64,000 nucleotides of DNA from Heligmosomoides polygyrus polygyrus (Eukaryota > Nematoda > Chromadorea > Rhabditida > Heligmosomidae): the NCBI GenBank assembly GCA_947396885.1, contig OX377206.1:50637631-50701630 (forward strand), written 5' to 3'. The translations under genes were made by a program, and so were the position numbers. Shown piece after piece: positions 54,301 through 64,000 of the stretch. The notes beneath the pieces are model-generated. The model saw nothing but the letters and a program-made list of their open reading frames with translations, was not told where the DNA came from and ran no database searches. Position 1 is the first letter of the stretch. The number at the start of each line of letters is the position of its first letter.

Positions 54301-54714
54301 GACATCCGCAATCGACGTATCTGTGAACACCGTCAGATGTCAATGAGAATCGGATCATTAACCAGTCAAGAGCTCTCATTTTTCCGGGACAATTCCTTGA
54401 TTTTAGCTTGTTAATGGTGATTGTGTTTATCGATTTCTTCGGCAACACCACATAGTGTGACATGACTGCCGTCTTTAGGAACTTCCCCAAGAACGAACTT
54501 TGCAATTGACGTATCTTTGAACAACGTCAATGAGAATCGGATCATTAACCAGTCAAGAGCTCTCATTTTTTCGGGACAATTCTTTGATATCAGCTTGTTC
54601 CTGGTGACTGGGTTTATCGGTTTCTTCGGCCACATGACATAGTGTGACATGACTGTCGTCTTCAGGTACTTCCTCAAGAACGAACTTTGCAAATAACGTA
54701 TCTTTGAACAACGT
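51035..54714. repeat. 3,680-bp duplication, first unit
   Basis: Landmarks at 51441, 51640, 51968, 52167, 52617, 52988, 53350 and 53625 recur at plus 3,680. The unit mixes canonical monomers with T, S, E1 and E2 types. Inside it, 51,441-51,921 is repeated at 51,968-52,448 (offset 527 = 187+187+153), and the E1/E2 block at 52,613-53,092 is repeated at offset 1,008. Confidence 0.9.
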
Positions 54715-57700
54715 CAATGAGAATCGGATCATTAACCAGTCAAGAGCTCTCACTTTTTGCGTGAAAATTCTTTGATTTCACTTGTTAATGGTAATTGTCT
54801 TTATCGATTTCTTCGGCAACATCACATAGTGTGACATGACTGTCGTCTTTAAGAACTTCCTCAAGAACGACATCCGCAATCGACGTATCTGTGAACACCG
54901 TCAGATGTCAATGAGAATCGGATCATTAACCAGTCAAGAGCTCTCACTTTTTGCGTGAAAATTCTTTGATTTCTGCTTCTTCATGGTGATTGGGTTTATC
55001 GGTTTCTTCGGCCACATGACATAGTGTGACATGACTGTCGTCTTCAGGTACTTCCTCAAGAACGAGCTTTGCAATTGACGTATCTTTGAACACCGTCAGA
55101 CGTCAATGAGAATCGGATCATTAGCCATCATTAGTATGGTTTTTATGTCTATCAGTTTCTTCGGCTTCACAAGATAGTGTGATATGACTGTCGTCTTCAG
55201 GTGCTTCCTCAAGAACGAACTTTGCAATTGACGTATCTTTGAACAACGTCAATGAGAATCGGATAATTAAACAATCAAGAGCTCTCATTTTTCCGGGACA
55301 ATTCCTTGATTTTAGCTTGTTAATGGTGATTGTGTTTATCGATTTCTTCGGCAACACCACATAGTGTGACATGACTGCCGTCTTTAGGAACTTCCCCAAG
55401 AACGAACTTTGCAATTGACGTATCTTTGAACAACGTCAATGAGAATCGGATCATTAACCAGTCAAGAGCTCTCATTTTTTCGGGACAATTCTTTGATATC
55501 AGCTTGTTCCTGGTGACTGGGTTTATCGGTTTCTTCGGCCACATGACATAGTGTGACATGACTGTCGTCTTCAGGTACTTCCTCAAGAACGAACTTTGCA
55601 ATTGACGTATCTTTGAACACCGTCAGACGTCAATGAGAATCGGATCATTAGCCATCATTAGTATGGTTTTTATGTCTATCAGTTTCTTCGGCTTCACAAG
55701 ATAGTGTGATATGACTGTCGTCTTCAGGTGCTTCCTCAAGAACGAACTTTGCAATTGACGTATCATTGAACAACGTCAATGAGAATCGGATAATTAAACA
55801 ATCAAGAGCTCTCATTTTTCCGGGACAATTCCTTGATTTTAGCTTGTTAATGGTGATTGTGTTTATCGATTTCTTCGGCAACACCACATAGTGTGACATG
55901 ACTGCCGTCTTTAGGAACTTCCCCAAGAACGAACTTTGCAATTGACGTATCTTTGAACAACGTCAATGAGAATCGGATCATTAACCAGTCAAGAGCTCTC
56001 ATTTTTTCGGGACAATTCTTTGATATCAGCTTGTTCCTGGTGACTGGGTTTATCGGTTTCTTCGGCCACATGACATAGTGTGACATGACTGTCGTCTTCA
56101 GGTACTTCCTCAAGAAGGAACTTTGCAAATAACGTATCTTTTAACAACGTCAATGTGAATCGGATCATTAACCAGTCAAGAGCTCTCATTTTTTCGGGAC
56201 AATTGTTTGATTTCAGCTTGTTAATGGTGATTGTGTTTATTGATTTCTTCGGCAACATCATATAGTGTGACATGACTGTCGTCTTTAGGAACTTCCTCAA
56301 GAACGATCATCACAATCCACATATCTCACAACACCGTCAGACGTCACACTGAGGCAGATCACTAGAAGGATCGAAACTACTATGTCTTCAGGTACTTCCT
56401 CAAGAACGAACTTTGCAATTGACGTATCTTTGAACAACGTCAATGAGGATCGGATCAATAACAGCCAAGCGCTTTCATTTTTCCGGGACAATTCATTGAT
56501 TTCAGCTTGTTAATGGTAATTGTGTTTAACGATTTCTTCGGCAACATCACATAGTGTCACATGACTGTCTCTTTAGGAATTTCCTCAAGAACGATCTTCA
56601 CAATCCACATGTCTCACAACACCGCCAGACGTCACACTGAGACAGATCACTAGAAGGATCGAAACTACTATTTTGACAGGATAGCTATTCCGCGTGAGCT
56701 TGTATGGTTTTTATGTCTATCAGTTTCTTCGGTCGCACAAGATAGTGTGACATGACTATCGTATTCAGGTACTTCCTCAAGAACGACCTCCGCAATCGAC
56801 GTATCTGTGAACACCGACAATGAGAATCGGATCATTAACCAGTCAAGAGCTCTCACTTTTTTCGTGAAAATTCTTTGATTTCACCTTGTTAATGGTGATT
56901 GTGTTTATCGATTTCATCGGTAACACGACATAGTGTGACATGACTGCCGTCTTTAGGAACTTCGCCAAGAACGAACTTTGCAATTGACGTATCTTTGAAC
57001 ACCGTCAGACGTCAATGAGAATCGGATCATTAGCCATCATTAGTACGGTTTTTATGTCTACCAGTTTCTTCGGCTTCACAAGATAGTGTGATATGACTGT
57101 CGTCTTCAGGTACTTCCTCAAGAACGAACTTTGCAATTGACGTATCTTTGAACAACGTCAATGAGAATCGGATAATTAAACAATCAAGAGCTCTCATTTT
57201 TTCGGGACAATTGTTTGATTTCAGCTTGTTAATGGTGATTGTGTTTATCGATTTCTTCGGCAACATCATATAGTGTGACATGACTGTCGTCTTTAGGACC
57301 TTCCTCAAGAACGATCTTCACAATCCACATACCTCACAACACCGTCAGACGTCACACTGAGGCAGATCACTAGAAGGATCGAAACTACTATGTCTTCAGG
57401 TACTTCCTCAAGAACGAACTTTGCAATTGACGTATCTTTGAACAACGTCAAAGAGAATCGGATCAATAACAGCCAAGCGCTTTCATTTTTCCGGGACAAT
57501 TCATTGATTTGAGCTTGGTAATGGTAATTGTGTTTAACGATTTCTTCGGCAACATCACATAGTGTGACATGACTGTCTCTTTAGGACCTTCCTCAAGAAC
57601 GATCTTCACAATCCACATACCTCACAACACCGTCAGACGTCACACTGAGGCAGATCACTAGAAGGATCGAAACTACTATGTCTTCAGGTACTTCCTCAAG

Positions 57701-58398
57701 AACGAACTTTGCAATTGACGTATCTTTGAACAACGTCAAAGAGAATCGGATCAATAACAGCCAAGCGCTTTCATTTTTCCGGGACAATTCATTGATTTGA
57801 GCTTGGTAATGGTAATTGTGTTTAACGATTTCTTCGGCAACATCACATAGTGTGACATGACTGTCTCTTTAGGAATTTCCTCAAGAACGATCTTCACAAT
57901 CCACATGTCTCACAACACCGCCAGACGTCACACTGAGACAGATCACTAGAAGGATCGAAACTACTATTTTGACAGGATAGCTATTCCGCGTGAGCTTGTA
58001 TGGTTTTTATGTCTATCAGTTTCTTCGGTCGCACAAGATAGTGTGACATGACTATCGTATTCAGGTACTTCCTCAAGAACGACCTCCGCAATCGACGTAT
58101 CTGTGAACACCGACAATGAGAATCGGATCATTAACCAGTCAAGAGCTCTCACTTTTTTCGTGAAAATTCTTTGATTTCACCTTGTTAATGGTAATTGTCT
58201 TTATCGAATTCTTCGGCAACATCACATAGTGTGACATGACTGTCGTCTTTAAGAACTTCCTCAAGAACGACATCCGCAATCGACGTATCTGTGAACACCG
58301 TCAGATGTCAATGAGAATCGGATCATTAACCAGTCAAGAGCTCTCATTTTTCCGGGACAATTCCTTGATTTTAGCTTGTTAATGGTGATTGTGTTTAT
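54715..58398. repeat. 3,680-bp duplication, second unit with a 288-bp insertion
   Basis: This unit repeats 51,035 onward at offset 3,680 until about 57.5 kb and at offset 3,968 afterwards. The extra 288 bp is a tandem copy of an E1 (103 bp) plus a 185-bp monomer: 57301-57588 and 57589-57876. The match to the first unit ends at 58399 (tttattgat for tttatcgat). I saw one private substitution, gtatcattgaa for gtatctttgaa, near 55,764. Confidence 0.88.
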
Positions 58399-59005
58399 TG
58401 ATTTCTTCGGCAACATCATATAGTGTGACATGACTGTCGTCTTTAGGAACTTCCTCAAGAACGATCATCACAATCCACATATCTCACAACACCGTCAGAC
58501 GTCACACTGAGGCAGATCACTAGAAGGATCGAAACTACTATGTCTTCAGGTACTTCCTCAAGAACGAACTTTGCAATTGACGTATCTTTGAACAACGTCA
58601 AAGAGAATCGGATCAATAACAGCCAAGCGCTTTCATTTTTTCGGGACAATTGTTTGATTTCAGCTTGTTAATGGTGATTGTGTTTATCGATTTCTTCGGC
58701 AACATCATATAGTGTGACATGACTGTCGTCTTTAGGACCTTCCTCAAGAACGATCTTCACAATCCACATACCTCACAACACCGTCAGACGTCACACTGAG
58801 GCAGATCACTAGAAGGATCGAAACTACTATGTCTTCAGGTACTTCCTCAAGAACGAACTTTGCAATTGACGTATCTTTGAACAACGTCAAAGAGAATCGG
58901 ATCAATAACAGCCAAGCGCTTTCATTTTTCCGGGACAATTCATTGATTTGAGCTTGGTAATGGTAATTGTGTTTAACGATTTCTTCGGCAACATCACATA
59001 GTGTG
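56559..59005. repeat. 2,447-bp duplication, first unit
   Basis: Landmarks at 56668, 57030, 57305, 57593, 57964, 58261, 58455, 58744 and 59115 recur at plus 2,447. The unit starts after 56558 (c of agtgtcac, where the next copy has g at 59005). It is the densest stretch of E1 and E2 monomers in the window. Confidence 0.9.
57301..57876. repeat. 288-bp direct tandem duplication (E1 plus 185-bp monomer)
   Basis: 57301-57588 and 57589-57876 are adjacent copies of the same E1 (103 bp) and following monomer (185 bp, with the shortened gactgtctctttagg end). The block is carried along in the 2,447-bp duplication to 59748-60323. It shows how new composite units arise here. Confidence 0.9.
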
Positions 59006-61790
59006 ACATGACTGTCTCTTTAGGAATTTCCTCAAGAACGATCTTCACAATCCACATGTCTCACAACACCGCCAGACGTCACACTGAGACAGATCACTAG
59101 AAGGATCGAAACTACTATTTTGACAGGATAGCTATTCCGCGTGAGCTTGTATGGTTTTTATGTCTATCAGTTTCTTCGGTCGCACAAGATAGTGTGACAT
59201 GACTATCGTATTCAGGTACTTCCTCAAGAACGACCTCCGCAATCGACGTATCTGTGAACACCGACAATGAGAATCGGATCATTAACCAGTCAAGAGCTCT
59301 CACTTTTTTCGTGAAAATTCTTTGATTTCACCTTGTTAATGGTGATTGTGTTTATCGATTTCATCGGTAACACGACATAGTGTGACATGACTGCCGTCTT
59401 TAGGAACTTCGCCAAGAACGAACTTTGCAATTGACGTATCTTTGAACACCGTCAGACGTCAATGAGAATCGGATCATTAGCCATCATTAGTACGGTTTTT
59501 ATGTCTACCAGTTTCTTCGGCTTCACAAGATAGTGTGATATGACTGTCGTCTTCAGGTACTTCCTCAAGAACGAACTTTGCAATTGACGTATCTTTGAAC
59601 AACGTCAATGAGAATCGGATAATTAAACAATCAAGAGCTCTCATTTTTTCGGGACAATTGTTTGATTTCAGCTTGTTAATGGTGATTGTGTTTATCGATT
59701 TCTTCGGCAACATCATATAGTGTGACATGACTGTCGTCTTTAGGACCTTCCTCAAGAACGATCTTCACAATCCACATACCTCACAACACCGTCAGACGTC
59801 ACACTGAGGCAGATCACTAGAAGGATCGAAACTACTATGTCTTCAGGTACTTCCTCAAGAACGAACTTTGCAATTGACGTATCTTTGAACAACGTCAAAG
59901 AGAATCGGATCAATAACAGCCAAGCGCTTTCATTTTTCCGGGACAATTCATTGATTTGAGCTTGGTAATGGTAATTGTGTTTAACGATTTCTTCGGCAAC
60001 ATCACATAGTGTGACATGACTGTCTCTTTAGGACCTTCCTCAAGAACGATCTTCACAATCCACATACCTCACAACACCGTCAGACGTCACACTGAGGCAG
60101 ATCACTAGAAGGATCGAAACTACTATGTCTTCAGGTACTTCCTCAAGAACGAACTTTGCAATTGACGTATCTTTGAACAACGTCAAAGAGAATCGGATCA
60201 ATAACAGCCAAGCGCTTTCATTTTTCCGGGACAATTCATTGATTTGAGCTTGGTAATGGTAATTGTGTTTAACGATTTCTTCGGCAACATCACATAGTGT
60301 GACATGACTGTCTCTTTAGGAATTTCCTCAAGAACGATCTTCACAATCCACATGTCTCACAACACCGCCAGACGTCACACTGAGACAGATCACTAGAAGG
60401 ATCGAAACTACTATTTTGACAGGATAGCTATTCCGCGTGAGCTTGTATGGTTTTTATGTCTATCAGTTTCTTCGGTCGCACAAGATAGTGTGACATGACT
60501 ATCGTATTCAGGTACTTCCTCAAGAACGACCTCCGCAATCGACGTATCTGTGAACACCGACAATGAGAATCGGATCATTAACCAGTCAAGAGCTCTCACT
60601 TTTTTCGTGAAAATTCTTTGATTTCACCTTGTTAATGGTAATTGTCTTTATCGAATTCTTCGGCAACATCACATAGTGTGACATGACTGTCGTCTTTAAG
60701 AACTTCCTCAAGAACGACATCCGCAATCGACGTATCTGTGAACACCGTCAGATGTCAATGAGAATCGGATCATTAACCAGTCAAGAGCTCTCATTTTTCC
60801 GGGACAATTCCTTGATTTTAGCTTGTTAATGGTGATTGTGTTTATTGATTTCTTCGGCAACATCATATAGTGTGACATGACTGTCGTCTTTAGGAACTTC
60901 CTCAAGAACGATCATCACAATCCACATATCTCACAACACCGTCAGACGTCACACTGAGGCAGATCACTAGAAGGATCGAAACTACTATGTCTTCAGGTAC
61001 TTCCTCAAGAACGAACTTTGCAATTGACGTATCTTTGAACAACGTCAAAGAGAATCGGATCAATAACAGCCAAGCGCTTTCATTTTTTCGGGACAATTGT
61101 TTGATTTCAGCTTGTTAATGGTGATTGTGTTTATCGATTTCTTCGGCAACATCATATAGTGTGACATGACTGTCGTCTTTAGGACCTTCCTCAAGAACGA
61201 TCTTCACAATCCACATACCTCACAACACCGTCAGACGTCACACTGAGGCAGATCACTAGAAGGATCGAAACTACTATGTCTTCAGGTACTTCCTCAAGAA
61301 CGAACTTTGCAATTGACGTATCTTTGAACAACGTCAAAGAGAATCGGATCAATAACAGCCAAGCGCTTTCATTTTTCCGGGACAATTCATTGATTTGAGC
61401 TTGGTAATGGTAATTGTGTTTAACGATTTCTTCGGCAACATCACATAGTGTGACATGACTGTCTCTTTAGGAATTTCCTCAAGAACGATCTTCACAATCC
61501 ACATGTCTCACAACACCGCCAGACGTCACACTGAGACAGATCACTAGAAGGATCGAAACTACTATTTTGACAGGATAGCTATTCCGCGTGAGCTTGTATG
61601 GTTTTTATGTCTATCAGTTTCTTCGGTCGCACAAGATAGTGTGACATGACTATCGTATTCAGGTACTTCCTCAAGAACGACCTCCGCAATCGACGTATCT
61701 GTGAACACCGACAATGAGAATCGGATCATTAACCAGTCAAGAGCTCTCACTTTTTTCGTGAAAATTCTTTGATTTCACCTTGTTAATGGT
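59006..61790. repeat. 2,447-bp duplication, second unit and its continuation
   Basis: This stretch repeats 56,559 onward, including the 288-bp tandem pair (59748-60035 and 60036-60323). Matching at offset 2,447 continues to 61790, which is 338 bp into a third copy, and ends at 61791 (a against g at 59344). I see no substitution within the compared landmarks. Confidence 0.88.
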
Positions 61791-61820
61791 AATTGTCTTT
61801 ATCGAATTCTTCGGCAACAT

Positions 61821-64000
61821 CACATAGTGTGACATGACTGCCGTCTTTAGGAACTTCCCCAAGAACGAACTTTGCAATTGACGTATCTTTGAACAACGTC
61901 AATGAGAATCGGATCATTAACCAGTCAAGAGCTCTCATTTTTTCGGGACAATTCTTCGATATCAGCTTGTTCCTGGTGACTGGGTTTATCGGTTTCTTCG
62001 GCCACATGACATAGTGTGACATGACTGTCGTCTTCAGGTACTTCCTCAAGAACGAACTTTGCAAATAACGTATCTTTGAACAACGTCAATGAGAATCGGA
62101 TCATTAACCAGTCAAGAGCTCTCACTTTTTGCGTGAAAATTCTTTGATTTCACTTGTTAATGGTAATTGTCTTTATCGATTTCTTCGGCAACATCACATA
62201 GTGTGACATGACTGTCGTCTTTAAGAACTTCCTCAAGAACGACATCCGCAATCGACGTATCTGTGAACACCGTCAGATGTCAATGAGAATCGGATCATTA
62301 ACCAGTCAAGAGCTCTCACTTTTTGCGTGAAAATTCTTTGATTTCTGCTTCTTCATGGTGATTGGGTTTATCGGTTTCTTCGGCCACATGACATAGTGTG
62401 ACATGACTGTCGTCTTCAGGTACTTCCTCAAGAACGAGCTTTGCAATTGACGTATCTTTGAACACCGTCAGACGTCAATGAGAATCGGATCATTAGCCAT
62501 CATTAGTATGGTTTTTATGTCTATCAGTTTCTTCGGCTTCACAAGATAGTGTGATATGACTGTCGTCTTCAGGTGCTTCCTCAAGAACGAACTTTGCAAT
62601 TGACGTATCTTTGAACAACGTCAATGAGAATCGGATAATTAAACAATCAAGAGCTCTCATTTTTCCGGGACAATTCCTTGATTTTAGCTTGTTAATGGTG
62701 ATTGTGTTTATCGATTTCTTCGGCAACACCACATAGTGTGACATGACTGCCGTCTTTAGGAACTTCCCCAAGAACGAACTTTGCAATTGACGTATCTTTG
62801 AACAACGTCAATGAGAATCGGATCATTAACCAGTCAAGAGCTCTCATTTTTTCGGGACAATTCTTTGATATCAGCTTGTTCCTGGTGACTGGGTTTATCG
62901 GTTTCTTCGGCCACATGACATAGTGTGACATGACTGTCGTCTTCAGGTACTTCCTCAAGAACGAACTTTGCAATTGACGTATCTTTGAACACCGTCAGAC
63001 GTCAATGAGAATCGGATCATTAGCCATCATTAGTATGGTTTTTATGTCTATCAGTTTCTTCGGCTTCACAAGATAGTGTGATATGACTGTCGTCTTCAGG
63101 TGCTTCCTCAAGAACGAACTTTGCAATTGACGTATCTTTGAACAACGTCAATGAGAATCGGATAATTAAACAATCAAGAGCTCTCATTTTTCCGGGACAA
63201 TTCCTTGATTTTAGCTTGTTAATGGTGATTGTGTTTATCGATTTCTTCGGCAACACCACATAGTGTGACATGACTGCCGTCTTTAGGAACTTCCCCAAGA
63301 ACGAACTTTGCAATTGACGTATCTTTGAACAACGTCAATGAGAATCGGATCATTAACCAGTCAAGAGCTCTCATTTTTTCGGGACAATTCTTTGATATCA
63401 GCTTGTTCCTGGTGACTGGGTTTATCGGTTTCTTCGGCCACATGACATAGTGTGACATGACTGTCGTCTTCAGGTACTTCCTCAAGAAGGAACTTTGCAA
63501 ATAACGTATCTTTTAACAACGTCAATGTGAATCGGATCATTAACCAGTCAAGAGCTCTCATTTTTTCGGGACAATTGTTTGATTTCAGCTTGTTAATGGT
63601 GATTGTGTTTATTGATTTCTTCGGCAACATCATATAGTGTGACATGACTCTCGTCTTTAGGAACTTCCTCAAGAACGATCATCACAATCCACATATCTCA
63701 CAACACCGTCAGACGTCACACTGAGGCAGATCACTAGAAGGATCGAAACTACTATGTCTTCAGGTACTTCCTCAAGAACGAACTTTGCAATTGACGTATC
63801 TTTGAACAACGTCAATGAGGATCGGATCAATAACAGCCAAGCGCTTTCATTTTTCCGGGACAATTCATTGATTTCAGCTTGTTAATGGTAATTGTGTTTA
63901 ACGATTTCTTCGGCAACATCACATAGTGTCACATGACTGTCTCTTTAGGAATTTCCTCAAGAACGATCTTCACAATCCACATGTCTCACAACACCGCCAG
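61821..64000. repeat. Third, partial copy of the 3,680-bp family
   Basis: This stretch matches 54,449-56,628 at offset 7,372 and is cut by the window end. Differences noticed: attcttcgat for attctttgat near 61,957 and gactctcgtc for gactgtcgtc near 63,650. It ends inside an E2 monomer that starts at 63953. Confidence 0.88.

Larger units (their letters stand above)
1..64000. repeat. Satellite DNA array filling the whole window
   Basis: The window is a continuous head-to-tail array of roughly 350 monomers with a basic period of 187 bp. The period is visible as the recurrence of ttgcaattgacgtatcttt at steps of 187, 186 or 153 bp across the window. No monomer is inverted and no unrelated sequence interrupts the array. 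A counted canonical monomer has 40 C, 38 G and 9 CpG, so it is 41.7% G+C without CpG depletion. Both window edges lie inside the array, so it extends beyond each side. Arrays of this length with nested higher-order periods are known from eukaryotic centromeric and pericentromeric heterochromatin. That location is inferred here, not shown. I do not recognise the family. Confidence 0.97.

Noticed and set aside
1..64000. Many minus-strand reading frames of 93, 97, 103, 108 and 170 codons that look like a multicopy gene family
   Set aside because: They recur with the monomer, overlap each other, start at TTG (the complement of ttgcaa) and end through the phase shift of the 187-bp period. There is no promoter, spacing or flanking unique sequence that would mark genes.
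1..64000. CRISPR array
   Set aside because: There are no short repeats separated by unique spacers. The whole period is repeated, so the supposed spacers would be identical, and the repeat is far too long.
1..64000. Ribosomal DNA intergenic spacer subrepeats
   Set aside because: Such subrepeat arrays are normally a few kilobases and are flanked by rRNA genes. No rRNA-like sequence occurs in 64 kb.
1..64000. CENP-B box
   Set aside because: I looked for the TTCG....A..CGGG pattern on both strands around tttcttcgg and ttttcgggac. The cgggac is preceded by a T-run, and tttcttcggccac lacks the downstream CGGG, so no match was found.
1..64000. Telomeric or subtelomeric repeat
   Set aside because: No short G-rich telomere-type motif runs are present and the period is nucleosome-sized.
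1..64000. A new defence, toxin or other multi-gene system
   Set aside because: No coding sequence with recognisable domains exists in the window. The interest lies in satellite structure and evolution.

Overview
All 64,000 bases are one tandemly repeated satellite DNA family. I see no credible protein-coding gene, RNA gene, transposon, CRISPR array or unique sequence. The basic unit is a head-to-tail monomer of 187 bp (a 186-bp form differs by one base). Every monomer I followed has the same orientation, and I found no inversion and no unrelated insertion. This is the architecture of eukaryotic constitutive heterochromatin: a centromere, pericentromere, or sex- or B-chromosome block. The species cannot be named from the sequence. 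One canonical monomer that I counted is 78/187 = 41.7% G+C and has 9 CpGs against about 8 expected, so it lacks the CpG depletion usual in heavily methylated vertebrate DNA.

Layout, left to right. (1) 1-22,936: a 32-monomer higher-order repeat (HOR) of 5,844 bp. Copies lie at 1-5844, 5845-12061 (34-mer, 6,217 bp, with a 373-bp two-monomer insertion), 12062-17905 and 17906-22936 (truncated). The copies are almost base-for-base identical. (2) 20,523-47,170: overlapping younger duplications built from the same monomers, with unit lengths 3,820, 4,688, 3,923 and 3,805 bp. (3) 47,171-50,509: a mosaic with only short matches to its neighbours. (4) 50,510-64,000: an older-looking, more diverse zone rich in divergent monomer types (E1, E2, T) and organised in 3,680-bp, 2,447-bp and 288-bp repeats.

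Monomer types. A: canonical, 187/186 bp, in at least two subfamilies plus chimeras. S: 153 bp, 43 copies throughout. E2: a divergent 192-bp monomer, nine copies, all right of 50.8 kb. E1: 103 bp, 17 copies, the first at 35.2 kb. T: 187- and 195-bp divergent forms in the right zone. Alignment by eye makes S an E2-like monomer lacking 39 bp and E1 an E2-like monomer lacking 89 bp. The right end therefore keeps forms closer to the ancestor, and the left is a recently homogenised expansion.

The many short reading frames on the minus strand (typically 93-108 codons) are a by-product of the monomer. They begin at TTG, are cut by the 187-bp period (not a multiple of three), and lengthen only where 186-bp monomers lie together. 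The notable content is therefore the evolutionary record in the array: nested HORs, monomer-exact indels, recombination junctions that can be mapped to tens of bases, and a conserved short dyad in most monomers.
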